Notes: generated by a model from the letters alone, not told the origin. Positions 26,691 through 35,260 are shown, counted from the stretch's first letter. The stretch: DNA of 64,000 nt from Fontibacillus phaseoli (GCF_003337355.1 NZ_QPJW01000001.1:744001-808000); one strand, 5' to 3'. A program made the numbers and translations.

Positions 26691-27677
26691 ATGCCGGTGA
26701 TGGAATATATCGATGCGATCCGTCTTGCGATGAAAGAAGAGATGGAGCGGGACGAGAACGTGTTTGTGCTTGGGGAAGACGTGGGCGTGAAGGGCGGCGT
26801 ATTTACGACCACCAAAGGTTTGCAGGAACAATTTGGCGAACTGCGGGTCATGGATACTCCGCTCGCCGAGTCCGCGATAGCAGGCGTGGCTATCGGAGCC
26901 GCGATGTACGGCATGAAGCCGATCGCGGAAATGCAGTACTCCGATTTCATGCTTCCGGCTACGAACCAGATTATCAGCGAAGCGGCAAAGATCCGTTACC
27001 GTTCCAACAATGACTGGAGCTGTCCGGTAGTCGTTCGCGCTCCTATCGGCGGAGGAATCTTTGGTGGATTGTATCATTCCCAGTGCCCGGAATCGATCTT
27101 TTTCGGAACACCAGGATTGAAGATCGTTGCTCCATATTCCGCGTATGACGCAAAGGGTTTGTTAAAGGCTGCAGTCAGAGATCCCGATCCGGTCTTGTTC
27201 TTCGAGAACAAGAAATGCTACAAGCTGATCAAGGAAGACGTGCCGGAGGACGATTACATCGTACCGATCGGCAAGGCGAACGTGCTTCGTGAAGGAACCG
27301 ATATTACGGTCATCGGCTACAGCTTGCCGTTGCACTTTGCGATGCAGGCCGCGGCTGAACTGGAAGCCGAGCAAGGTATCAGCGCTCATATTTTGGATCT
27401 CCGCACGATCCAGCCGCTTGACCGCGAAGCGATTATAGAATCCGCTCGCAAAACAGGCAAGGTGCTGATTGTTCATGAAGACAATAAAACGGGCGGCGTC
27501 GGCGCCGAAGTGGCGGCGATCATCTCCGAAGAGTGTCTGTTCGAGCTGGATGCGCCGATCCAAAGACTTTGCGGGCCGGACGTGCCGGCTATGCCAATCA
27601 GCCCGCCGATGGAAAAGTTCTTTATGCTCAGCAAGGACAAAGTTAAAGAAGCGATGACGCAATTAGCGCTTTTTTAA
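26691..27677 (+). CDS. bkdAB: Branched-chain alpha-keto acid dehydrogenase E1 beta
   Basis: A 328-residue E1 beta subunit, with the N-terminal VLGEDVGVKGGVF and the central YHSQCPESIF and C-terminal RLCGPDVPAMP of the family. The ATG at 26691 lies 2 bases after bkdAA and uses the GGGGAGG at the end of that gene as ribosome site. The frame is open upstream inside bkdAA, but that part is not coding for E1 beta. Confidence 0.96.
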   Translation: MPVMEYIDAIRLAMKEEMERDENVFVLGEDVGVKGGVFTTTKGLQEQFGELRVMDTPLAESAIAGVAIGAAMYGMKPIAEMQYSDFMLPATNQIISEAAKIRYRSNNDWSCPVVVRAPIGGGIFGGLYHSQCPESIFFGTPGLKIVAPYSAYDAKGLLKAAVRDPDPVLFFENKKCYKLIKEDVPEDDYIVPIGKANVLREGTDITVIGYSLPLHFAMQAAAELEAEQGISAHILDLRTIQPLDREAIIESARKTGKVLIVHEDNKTGGVGAEVAAIISEECLFELDAPIQRLCGPDVPAMPISPPMEKFFMLSKDKVKEAMTQLALF

Positions 27678-27704
27678 TAGCCTGTAAATGGGAGTGAGTG
27701 AGAT

Positions 27705-29087
27705 ATGCCATCCAATAAACAATTAACCGATGTCGTTATGCCTCAGCTTGCGGAATCGTTGGTATCGGCCACGATCGGAAAGTGGCTGAAGAAGCCTGGC
27801 GACAAGGTAGAACAATATGAACCGATCTGTGAAGTCATCACCGATAAAGTCAACGCCGAGATTCCTTCCACGCTGGACGGAATCATGGGCGAACTGTTGG
27901 CCGAGGAAGGCCAGGAGATTTCGGTCGGTACGGTGATTTGCCGGATCGAGACGGAACCGACTCCTTCCGCAGCGACTGCTTCCGGTGAACAGCCGAAGGC
28001 AGAGGCAGGTCAATCCGCAGGCGTCACGACTGCCGAAACGACAGACTCTTCGCAGCGCCACCGGTACTCTCCGGCCGTCCAGACGCTGGCCGCCGAGCAC
28101 GGAATCGATCTCCGCTCCGTACCCGGCACGGGACTTGGCGGACGTATCACGCGTAAAGATGTGCTAGCCTTTATCGAAAATGGTGGCGCAGGGGCACTTG
28201 CATTAGCGCCGTCTACGACGACAGCAGCAGTACCTCAATCTGTACCGGTACAACAGCCTCAAGTGCAGGTAGCGCCAGGCGGCATTTCGGCGGATCTGAG
28301 CCGGGCTGCGTTCGAGCCGGTGCGCCATTCCGGTTTGCATTTGACGGAAACACCACGGATTCCTACCATTGAAGTGGAAGGCGGCGACCGTTCGGAGTAC
28401 TTCATCGATGTAACCCCGATTCGAAATACGATCGCTACCCGGATGCGCCAAAGCGTCTCGGAAATTCCGCATGGCTGGATGATGATCGAAGTCGACGTCA
28501 CCAACCTTGTGCAGTTGCGGAACAAGATCAAGGACGAGTTCAAGAAAAAAGAAGGAGTCAATCTGACTTATCTTGCGTTTCTGCTTAAAGCGGTAGTCAG
28601 CGCGATTAAAGATTATCCGATTATGAACTCGGTTTGGGCCGTGGACAAAATTATCGTAAAACGGGATATCAACATTTCGCTGGCCGTCGGTACGGAAGAT
28701 TCCGTGTTGACACCGGTCATCAAAAAGGCCGATCAGAAAAATATCGCCGGTCTGGCCCGCGAAATCGAAGACTTGGCTTCCAAGGTAAGAGCCGGGAAAC
28801 TCAAGCTGGACGACATGCAGGGCGGAACTTTCACCGTGAACAATACCGGTTCATTCGGATCGATTTTGACCCAGCCGATCATTAATTACCCGCAGGCCGC
28901 TATTCTCACATTCGAGTCGATCGTGAAGAAGCCGGTCGTGATCAATGATATGATTGCGGTCCGGTCGATGGCGAATCTTTGCTTGTCCCTTGATCACCGG
29001 ATTTTGGACGGGGTCATTTGCGGACGATTCATGCAGCGCGTTAAAGATAATATGGAAAGCTATTCCCTGGATACTCAAGTCTATTGA
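27705..29087 (+). CDS. bkdB: Branched-chain alpha-keto acid dehydrogenase E2 (dihydrolipoyl acyltransferase)
   Basis: A 460-residue E2 core. The N-terminal lipoyl domain (about residues 8-85) has the lipoylated Lys in EVITDKVNAEIPS. A peripheral-subunit-binding domain follows (about 122-158, AAEHGIDLRSVPGTGLGGRI), then an Ala/Pro/Gln-rich linker and the catalytic domain with LSLDHRILDGVICG near the end, containing the active-site His and Asp. It ends the bkd genes; lipB, which supplies the octanoyl group for lipoate, follows 26 bases later. Confidence 0.96.
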   Translation: MPSNKQLTDVVMPQLAESLVSATIGKWLKKPGDKVEQYEPICEVITDKVNAEIPSTLDGIMGELLAEEGQEISVGTVICRIETEPTPSAATASGEQPKAEAGQSAGVTTAETTDSSQRHRYSPAVQTLAAEHGIDLRSVPGTGLGGRITRKDVLAFIENGGAGALALAPSTTTAAVPQSVPVQQPQVQVAPGGISADLSRAAFEPVRHSGLHLTETPRIPTIEVEGGDRSEYFIDVTPIRNTIATRMRQSVSEIPHGWMMIEVDVTNLVQLRNKIKDEFKKKEGVNLTYLAFLLKAVVSAIKDYPIMNSVWAVDKIIVKRDINISLAVGTEDSVLTPVIKKADQKNIAGLAREIEDLASKVRAGKLKLDDMQGGTFTVNNTGSFGSILTQPIINYPQAAILTFESIVKKPVVINDMIAVRSMANLCLSLDHRILDGVICGRFMQRVKDNMESYSLDTQVY

Positions 29088-29113
29088 TCGTAAAGATTTG
29101 GAGGTAAATCAGC

Positions 29114-29818
29114 ATGGCGAAATCCATTAATATCTCATACATCCCTGAGATCGAATACGGTGAAGCCTGGGAAAAACAGAAGCAAATCGTCAAAGCGATT
29201 GATGAGCAGCAGCAGAAGGAACATCTGCTGCTGCTTCAGCATCCGCCGACTTTTACGATCGGTTCGCAGCGGCATCCCGAGCATTTGCTGCTTGGGCCGG
29301 AACAGCTCCGCCAGCAAGGGATCGCCTTGTTTGAAATCGACCGCGGCGGGGATATTACATATCACGGTCCCGGCCAACTCGTCGGATATCCGCTATTGTG
29401 GCTCGACGGCGGAAAAGGCCTTAATTTGCACGGCTATTTACGGAACCTGGAGCAGGTCATCATGAATTATTTGGCGCAGTTTGGAATCGAAGGGTCAAGA
29501 AAGCCGGAATATACCGGCGTTTGGGTCGGGGACGAAAAAATTTGTGCCATCGGCGTGAAATTCAACAAGTGCCGACATCGCAAAGGATTTATCACAAGTC
29601 ACGGCTTTGCTTTTAACGTCAAGTCAGGTATTCAGGAGGAAGGGTTCCGCGGGATCGTTCCTTGCGGCATTCAGGAGTACGGAGTTACTTCGCTGGAGGA
29701 CGTGACCGGCCGTTCCTTCACGGTAGAGGAAGCAGCGCAAGGCATCATCCCGCATTTCAACGAATTGTTTGGTTATACGGGGGCTATATCGGCGGATAAC
29801 TCTTTTATTAACGAATGA
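29114..29818 (+). CDS. lipB: Octanoyl-[acyl-carrier-protein]-protein N-octanoyltransferase
   Basis: A 234-residue LipB family enzyme that moves octanoyl from ACP to lipoyl domains. Key positions seen are RGGDITYHGPGQLVGYP (about residues 76-92), the catalytic Lys in CAIGVKF (about 144-150) and the catalytic Cys in IVPCGI (about 182-187). Its position after bkdB links lipoate attachment to the E2 subunit. The ATG follows a GGAGG site. The 3' end overlaps a convergent small gene by 11 bases. Confidence 0.93.
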   Translation: MAKSINISYIPEIEYGEAWEKQKQIVKAIDEQQQKEHLLLLQHPPTFTIGSQRHPEHLLLGPEQLRQQGIALFEIDRGGDITYHGPGQLVGYPLLWLDGGKGLNLHGYLRNLEQVIMNYLAQFGIEGSRKPEYTGVWVGDEKICAIGVKFNKCRHRKGFITSHGFAFNVKSGIQEEGFRGIVPCGIQEYGVTSLEDVTGRSFTVEEAAQGIIPHFNELFGYTGAISADNSFINE

Positions 29819-29906
29819 AAAATGGTTCAAGCAAAGCGATTAGCGTAGAAGCGACCATAGCGAACAGCATCAAAAAAACGACGATTTTAAACCCTTTTTT
29901 TTGCAT
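29808..29906 (-). CDS. prli42: Prli42-like stressosome-associated membrane miniprotein
   Basis: A 32-residue protein starting with a Lys-rich tip (MQKKGFK), then one membrane helix (about IVVFLMLFAMVASTLIALL, residues 8-26), then a short tail. This size and pattern match the Prli42 family, which anchors the stressosome protein RsbR to the membrane in Listeria and is conserved in Firmicutes. The ATG complement is at 29904-29906 with AAGGGAA about 10 bases upstream. It overlaps the end of lipB tail to tail. Recognition is from pattern, not from a search; no stressosome gene is visible nearby. Confidence 0.75.
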   Translation of the reverse strand: MQKKGFKIVVFLMLFAMVASTLIALLEPFFIR

Positions 29907-29988
29907 AATTCATAATTTCCCTTCTTGGACAATAATTTTGAACAGTTACTCTTTATAATATCGTAAAAATGAAAGTGAGGAAAGTCCA

Positions 29989-31119
29989 GTGATCAACAAG
30001 GATAGAGTAATTGACCAGTTTCTGGAACTGGTGCAGATCGATAGCGAAACAAAACATGAACGCCGGATAGCCGATACTTTAATTGCCAAGTTTAGTGAGC
30101 TGGGACTTGATGTTGTCGAGGATGATTCCGCCTTGAGAAATGGCCATGGCGCGGGGAATCTGGTTGCAACGTTGAAGGCAAGCGGAGAGGATATGGCGGA
30201 CGTTGCTCCATTCTTGTTCACCTGCCATATGGATACGGTTGCGCCAGGCAACGGGATCAAACCGGTCATCGGCGAGGATGGATGGATTCGCAGTGACGGC
30301 ACCACGATTCTCGGCTCTGACGATAAAGCGGGGGTTGCCGCGTTGTTTGAAGTCATCAAAGTGCTGCGGGAGAAGAACCTGCCGCATGGACAGATCCAAT
30401 TCGTCATCACCGCCGGCGAAGAGTTGGCCCTTGCCGGTTCTCGGGCGATGGATGCCAGCCTGCTGAAAGCCAAATACGGATTCGCCATAGATTCGAACGG
30501 CGAGGTGGGCTCGATCTGTGTCGGCGCTCCAACCCGGGCTCAGATCGATATCGAAATTTACGGGAAATCGGCTCATGCCGGAGTCAATCCCGAGGATGGC
30601 ATCAGTGCCATTCAAGTAGCCGGCAAAGCGATTGCCCGGATGAACCTCGGACGGATTGATGAGACTACAACCGCCAACATCGGCAAGTTTGAAGGCGGCG
30701 GCGAAACGAATGTCGTGCCGGATTACGTGAAACTGTACGCGGAAGCGCGAAGCACGTCGCTCGACAAGATCAACAAACAGATCGAGGGTATGAAGGAAGC
30801 GGTGGAATCCGTATGCCGGGATTACGGAACCCGGTTTAACTTCAACAGTGATCTTGCCTATCCGGCGTTTCATTTTTCCGATGAAGACGAGGTAGTTGTG
30901 CTTGCCAAAAAAGCGGCGGTTCAATTGGGCTTGTCAGGCAGCACCTTTATTTCCGGCGGAGGCAGCGATGCCAATGTGTTTAACGGCTTCGGGATTCCAA
31001 CCGTAAATCTGGCGGTCGGGTACGAGAATATTCACACTACCGAGGAACGGATCAAAGCGGACGATATCGTCAAAGTTGCGGAATTCGCGCTTGAAATCGT
31101 GTCCCAGTCCATAAAATAG
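29989..31119 (+). CDS. yqjE: M20 family peptidase, PepT-like (YqjE)
   Basis: A 376-residue zinc peptidase of the M20 family, closest in style to tripeptidase T-like YqjE. Metal-site motifs are CHMDTVAPG (about residues 79-87), LGSDDKAGVAAL and TAGEELALAGS, with the later GGGSDANVF and IHTTEERI. The predicted activity is hydrolysis of short peptides or acylated amino acids. The GTG start at 29989 follows GAGGAAAG. It ends before a shared terminator facing the convergent TPR-like gene. Confidence 0.9.
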   Translation: MINKDRVIDQFLELVQIDSETKHERRIADTLIAKFSELGLDVVEDDSALRNGHGAGNLVATLKASGEDMADVAPFLFTCHMDTVAPGNGIKPVIGEDGWIRSDGTTILGSDDKAGVAALFEVIKVLREKNLPHGQIQFVITAGEELALAGSRAMDASLLKAKYGFAIDSNGEVGSICVGAPTRAQIDIEIYGKSAHAGVNPEDGISAIQVAGKAIARMNLGRIDETTTANIGKFEGGGETNVVPDYVKLYAEARSTSLDKINKQIEGMKEAVESVCRDYGTRFNFNSDLAYPAFHFSDEDEVVVLAKKAAVQLGLSGSTFISGGGSDANVFNGFGIPTVNLAVGYENIHTTEERIKADDIVKVAEFALEIVSQSIK

Positions 31120-31144
31120 TCCAAGTTTCAGAATAAACGGCAAT

Positions 31145-31187
31145 AGCCGTCTAGGTAGCAGTGGGCTGCCCGGGCGGCTTTTTTTTG
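31145..31187. terminator. Terminator between yqjE and the convergent TPR-like gene
   Basis: AGCCGTCT (31145-31152) pairs with GGGCGGCT (31172-31179), with extra GC pairs inside and a run of eight or more T after it on the + strand. It ends yqjE transcription; it may also affect the convergent gene. Confidence 0.75.
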
Positions 31188-31199
31188 CATGATTCAATT

Positions 31200-32267
31200 T
31201 TATTGAAGCACTTGAGAATACGGGATGGGGAAATTTCTGCTCTGCGCCGGGGACCAGATCGTATGCCAGTTGGTGGAATGGATCACTTGCAATGCTTCCG
31301 AGATATCGTCCATATATTTTTCAATCTTGGTCTGCTCTACTTCGCCTGGGTGATACAATTCAATCCGCCCCACCAAATTGTTCATGGTGTTATGTAAGTA
31401 ACAGGAACTGGCGGCAAAGCGAGCTCTAGCCATGTCGGGAAATTGGTCCGCAAGCCGTTCAAAAATGGCTGCCGCTTCGGAGAATTGACCCTTGTCATGT
31501 AAAATCTCAGCATAGATATAAAGTGATTCTTTGTATGGAGGCAAGGTTTGCATTAAGAATGAGGGATCTATTTCCGCGAGCTTGGCTTTAGCCTTATTCA
31601 CATATCCTTCAGCATACAATGACTGAATGTAATAACAAAGATAATAGAAATCGCCGTCCCCGGTCAATTTCTCGGCAACGTCCAAAAGGCCCAGTCTTAC
31701 GGCATGCCGGATCAGATCAGGGAGCTCGCTGCGGGAGCCCATTTGCAACTGAGAATAAGCGGCATTACTATCTATACCCAGATAGGCAATCGTCGAAAGC
31801 TGTTCTAAGTATTCCGCATTGTCCTCCCATAATTGCGATTGCCCTGTTTTCCAGTCCAATAATATGTCCTGAGCTTTTTTAAAATCTCCGCAACGGATTA
31901 AACACTCCACATAGATACTTTGGATTTCCTCATCAACCGTCGGAGAAGCGGAGATGAGAGACAATGCGAACGGGTAAGCACCCAGCCGGTTTATTGACCG
32001 GATCAGCAATACCTTGGCATCTTGATCGGAAACATGATATTCGGTCAAAACCTGCCTTAATGCAGTGCCAAGGGCTTCATCGGAAGCTCCGCTACGAAGC
32101 AGCTTCGCTCCCTGCTTCATTAATGCTTCTTCGAGCACAGCCGGGTACCTTGGTTTGGTGCTTTGCTGCTGGACTCGCGGGTTATCTGTATCTGATTCCT
32201 TATGTATTTTTAACGGATTGGTTGATCCGGATTCCGAACTATGGGCTCTTTCGCAATGAAACATCAT
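31200..32267 (-). CDS. TPR-like repeat protein of unknown function
   Basis: A 355-residue, mostly helical protein that I cannot name. Several helix pairs of TPR style are visible, such as ECLIRCGDFKKAQDILLDWK (about residues 122-141) and AEILHDKGQFSEAAAIFERL (about 252-271). The first 45 residues are polar and low in structure. No signal peptide or membrane helix is seen, so it is likely cytoplasmic and may bind a protein partner. The start at 32267 has a G-rich leader (GGGAGA); a start at the Met near residue 50 is possible. Confidence 0.75.
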   Translation of the reverse strand: MMFHCERAHSSESGSTNPLKIHKESDTDNPRVQQQSTKPRYPAVLEEALMKQGAKLLRSGASDEALGTALRQVLTEYHVSDQDAKVLLIRSINRLGAYPFALSLISASPTVDEEIQSIYVECLIRCGDFKKAQDILLDWKTGQSQLWEDNAEYLEQLSTIAYLGIDSNAAYSQLQMGSRSELPDLIRHAVRLGLLDVAEKLTGDGDFYYLCYYIQSLYAEGYVNKAKAKLAEIDPSFLMQTLPPYKESLYIYAEILHDKGQFSEAAAIFERLADQFPDMARARFAASSCYLHNTMNNLVGRIELYHPGEVEQTKIEKYMDDISEALQVIHSTNWHTIWSPAQSRNFPIPYSQVLQ

Positions 32268-32342
32268 TCTCCCACGCCCCCCCCTTACTCATTAACCATA
32301 ATTTTGCTAACTGAATAACTATCGGTGCCGAATTTGTACATA

Positions 32343-32483
32343 TTATTTGGTGATGTTCAATTCGATGAAATCTTTGACCTTTGTGTCGCACCCGGCTTTT
32401 TTCTTCCATTGGGACAAGAGAATGCGAACCTGCCAGCCCTTGCCCTGGGCCGTTACCCGGTTGCTTGAAAAATAGCTTTTCAT
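32343..32483 (-). CDS. mciZ: Likely MciZ, mother-cell inhibitor of FtsZ
   Basis: A 46-residue basic protein. The segment GKGWQVRILLSQWKK aligns in pattern with the B. subtilis MciZ core GKAWEIRAKLKEYGR, and the next part with VKDFIEL resembles VKDWIS. The B. subtilis gene is also near nudF and spoIIM, as here. The start at 32483 has a near-perfect AAAGGAG, and a sigma-E type promoter lies just upstream on this strand. MciZ binds FtsZ in the mother cell to block polymerisation during sporulation. The length is slightly above the 40 residues of the Bacillus protein. Confidence 0.72.
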   Translation of the reverse strand: MKSYFSSNRVTAQGKGWQVRILLSQWKKKAGCDTKVKDFIELNITK

Positions 32484-32520
32484 GGCGCTGCTCCTTTTTT
32501 GCGGGGTTTGGTATAATAAC

Positions 32521-32550
32521 AACGTATGTTTTAAACGGACAAGTTATGAC
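32521..32550 (-). promoter_or_regulatory. Sigma-E type promoter for mciZ
   Basis: Read on the minus strand, GTCATAAC (complement of 32543-32550), a 14-base spacer and CATACGTT (complement of 32521-32528) match the sigma-E consensus KMATATT / CATACAHT at about 5 of 7 and 7 of 8 positions. It is about 40 bases upstream of mciZ and overlaps the nudF leader on the other strand. Confidence 0.6.
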
Positions 32551-32564
32551 AGGAGGATTTACGA

Positions 32565-33128
32565 ATGACAAAGTATCAGTTGAGCGAAAAGACCATTTCC
32601 ACCAAGCCGGTGTTTACCGGAAAAGTGATATCCTTGCAAATCGATACCGTTGAGCTTCCAGACGGATCGCGGGCTACACGGGAAATTATCCGTCACCCGG
32701 GAGCGGTGGCTGTTTTGGCCGTAAAGGAAGGGCGCCTGTTGCTGGTGGATCAGTTTCGTCAGGCGATGGGACGCTGTGAATTGGAAATTCCGGCTGGCAA
32801 GCTGGAGAAAGGTGAAGATCCGCTCGAAGCTGCCCGAAGGGAATTGCAGGAAGAGACGGGATACAGCTGCGGAAAAATCATGCTGCTGCACTCCTTCTAT
32901 ACATCCCCAGGCTTTGCGGACGAGATCATTCATTTGTATTTGGCCGAAGAATTAACCGCCGGAGAAATGGCATTGGATGAGGACGAATTTCTTGAAGTCA
33001 TCGAGGCTTCATTCGAAGAGGTTCAGCAATTTATTGCCGAAGGCCGGATTGCCGATGCGAAAACAATTCTGGCGGCATATATTTGGCAGCTTCAACTTAG
33101 CCAACAACCGGAGCATGGACAGAAATGA
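32565..33128 (+). CDS. nudF: ADP-ribose pyrophosphatase (Nudix hydrolase)
   Basis: A 187-residue Nudix enzyme. The Nudix box is visible as GKLEKGEDPLEAARRELQEETG (pattern GX5EX7REUXEEXGU, about residues 85-106, given for its spacing). It is expected to cleave ADP-ribose to AMP and ribose-5-phosphate. GGAGG lies before the ATG, and the last four bases overlap the next gene. The divergent mciZ promoter overlaps its leader. The substrate is family inference. Confidence 0.92.
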   Translation: MTKYQLSEKTISTKPVFTGKVISLQIDTVELPDGSRATREIIRHPGAVAVLAVKEGRLLLVDQFRQAMGRCELEIPAGKLEKGEDPLEAARRELQEETGYSCGKIMLLHSFYTSPGFADEIIHLYLAEELTAGEMALDEDEFLEVIEASFEEVQQFIAEGRIADAKTILAAYIWQLQLSQQPEHGQK

Positions 33129-34327
33129 CTGCCGCCTACACCGAGTTGTCATCTTTTTTTGCCGACCTGCACATTCATATCGGAAGAACCGGAAAGGGAG
33201 AGCCGGTGAAAATCAGCGGAAGCCGGGATCTGACTTTTGCCAACATCGCTAAGGAAGCAACGGAGCGCAAGGGGATTCACCTGGTAGGAATAATCGATTG
33301 CCATTCGCCGGGAGTCCAGGACGACATCAGGGCCAGTCTGGAATGCGGCGAGATGAAGGAACTGAAGGATGGCGGAATTGCCTATAAGAATACAACCGTC
33401 CTGCTCGGAAGCGAGCTGGAAATCCGCGAGCCCGGCATGGGTCCGGCTCATTTGCTTGCGTTCTTTCCGGATCTTGAAACGATCACTTCTTTTACCGGAT
33501 GGCTGGAAAAAAGAATGAAAAATGTAACCCTGAGTTCCCAGCGGGTGTACGCTCCCGCCAAGGTCTTGCAGGAGGAGGTTTATGCCCGCGGCGGCATAGT
33601 AATTCCGGCGCATATTTTCACACCGCATCGGAGCGTCTATGGCAGTTGCGCCCCACGTCTGGCGGACGTGCTCGATCCCGAACTGATCAGTGCGGTGGAA
33701 CTGGGCTTAAGCGCGGACAGCGAAATGGCGGGGTGGATCAGCGAGTTGGACAAGTATACCATCTTGACGAATTCGGACGCCCACTCGCTGGGTAAGATCG
33801 GCAGGGAGTACAATCAGCTGATCCTTCGGGAACCGAGCTATCGCGAGTTTGAGAAGGCTCTTCAAGGAGCCGAGGGCAGAATGGTAGGGGCTAATTACGG
33901 GCTCAACCCCCGACTTGGCAAATATCACAGAACCTATTGTGGCGGTTGCAGTTACATTATCGACGAGTCAGATACGGCCGTTGACCGCTGTCCTTATTGC
34001 GGCAGTCCGAAATTGGTCCGCGGCGTGCTCGACCGGATTATTTCGATCGCCGACAGGCCGGTACCCATTGTGCCGGAGCATCGGCCGCCGTATCATTACC
34101 AGGTGCCGCTGGAGTTTATTCCCGGACTTGGCAAGGCCAAGCTGGAGCTATTGCTGCGGACCTTCGGCACGGAAATGAACATCTTGCACCGGGTGCCGGA
34201 AGGTGAACTTGCCGTTGTCGTCGGTGACGAACTGGCAGGTAAAATAGCTGCTGCCCGTAGCGGAACGTTGTTGCTCGAATCGGGCGGCGGCGGAATTTAC
34301 GGAAAAGTCGCAAAATCGCAAACGTAA
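33125..34327 (+). CDS. Endonuclease Q-like PHP-domain protein
   Basis: A 400-residue protein of the EndoQ type (TIGR00375 family). The N-terminal PHP domain has metal ligands in FADLHIHIG (residues about 12-20), the later DCHSPG, and TNSDAHSLGKIGREYN. A zinc-finger segment has Cys pairs (CGGC and CPYC), and the C-terminal helical HhH-like part starts EFIPGLGKAKLE. EndoQ cleaves 5' of deaminated bases such as hypoxanthine or uracil in DNA in archaea and in some Bacillus. It overlaps nudF by ATGA, coupling repair to nucleotide cleansing. Confidence 0.88.
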   Translation: MTAAYTELSSFFADLHIHIGRTGKGEPVKISGSRDLTFANIAKEATERKGIHLVGIIDCHSPGVQDDIRASLECGEMKELKDGGIAYKNTTVLLGSELEIREPGMGPAHLLAFFPDLETITSFTGWLEKRMKNVTLSSQRVYAPAKVLQEEVYARGGIVIPAHIFTPHRSVYGSCAPRLADVLDPELISAVELGLSADSEMAGWISELDKYTILTNSDAHSLGKIGREYNQLILREPSYREFEKALQGAEGRMVGANYGLNPRLGKYHRTYCGGCSYIIDESDTAVDRCPYCGSPKLVRGVLDRIISIADRPVPIVPEHRPPYHYQVPLEFIPGLGKAKLELLLRTFGTEMNILHRVPEGELAVVVGDELAGKIAAARSGTLLLESGGGGIYGKVAKSQT

Positions 34328-34339
34328 AAGTTCCACCTA

Positions 34340-34368
34340 GCATATGGGAAACAGCTTGTTCATAAATT
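34340..34368 (+). promoter_or_regulatory. Sigma-E type promoter for spoIIM
   Basis: GCATATG (34340-34346), a 14-base spacer and CATAAATT (34361-34368) match KMATATT and CATACAHT at 6 of 7 and 7 of 8 positions. It is 89 bases before spoIIM, a sigma-E controlled gene in B. subtilis. Confidence 0.7.
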
Positions 34369-34456
34369 ACTATAAGCGGATCATCAAGCACTGGATCTCA
34401 TTCTGCAGCCAACAACCCGCTCGTATGAAATCGGAGAACAAGATAGGGGGCCCACT

Positions 34457-35095
34457 ATGCTTCAACCTTTTCGCCATACCCTTAAGGATCAGACGCCGCT
34501 CTATGTATTCGTCGCCGCCTTGTTTTTGATGGGCGTCGTATTTGGAGCGTTGATGGTAAATGCGCTGTCGTTAGAACAACAGCAGGATTTGTCGCGGTAT
34601 TTGGGTAATTTTTTCGTCTCGGTAAACGAAGGCGGAGAGAGCTTTCAGCCTATGGCCTATTGGGAAGTTGCCGGCGTGCATTTGAAATGGCTGGGCTTGA
34701 TCTGGCTGCTTGGACTTTCCGTGATCGGACTTCCCGGGATTCTTGTCCTGGATTTTCTTAAAGGTGTGCTGATCGGTTTTACCGTAGGTTGTCTGGTGGG
34801 GCAATATACTTGGAAAGGGTTGCTGTTTGCGCTCGTCTCCGTCGCTCCCCACAACCTGATCGTGATTCCGGCGCTGGTCATCAGCAGCGTTGCCGCCATT
34901 GGCTTCTCACTCGGGATTATTCGCAGCCGGGTCCTTCTCCATCGTACCGGAAACGCGGCCAAGCCCTTCTTGTCCTATACGGGCCTCACGATTGCAATGG
35001 CGGCGGTGCTGCTCGCGGTTTCCTCGTTCGAAACCTGGATCACGCCTACGATGATGAGCTGGGTTACACCGATGATTGGGCAAAGCGGCTTGTAG
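34457..35095 (+). CDS. spoIIM: Stage II sporulation protein M
   Basis: A 212-residue integral membrane protein with about five membrane segments and a short cytoplasmic N terminus. SpoIIM is part of the SpoIID-SpoIIM-SpoIIP machinery that dissolves septal peptidoglycan to allow engulfment. AGGGGG at about 34445-34450 precedes the ATG at 34457. The surroundings (nudF, mciZ before and fur after an accessory segment) match Bacillus order. The C-terminal end passes through a terminator at 35214. Confidence 0.92.
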   Translation: MLQPFRHTLKDQTPLYVFVAALFLMGVVFGALMVNALSLEQQQDLSRYLGNFFVSVNEGGESFQPMAYWEVAGVHLKWLGLIWLLGLSVIGLPGILVLDFLKGVLIGFTVGCLVGQYTWKGLLFALVSVAPHNLIVIPALVISSVAAIGFSLGIIRSRVLLHRTGNAAKPFLSYTGLTIAMAAVLLAVSSFETWITPTMMSWVTPMIGQSGL

Positions 35096-35213
35096 GTGCC
35101 GGTATTATTGAACTTCAATGCTTCCTCAAAATAAGAAAAGTCTGAGAAGGCTTCTGAAGTGAATCCTTACTTTCCAGTAAGAGATGTGTAAATGTGGGAG
35201 AACAAATGATAAA

Positions 35214-35260
35214 AGCGGCAAACTAAGAAGTTGTTTCCATCTTAGTTTGCTGCTTTTTAT
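35214..35260 (+). terminator. Terminator after spoIIM
   Basis: AGCGGCAAACTAAGA (35214-35228) pairs with TCTTAGTTTGCTGCT (35240-35254) over 15 bases with one G-T pair, followed by T residues. The rest of the 35096-35396 gap is A+T-rich with no gene; TACAAT near 35336 might be a -10 box. Confidence 0.9.
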
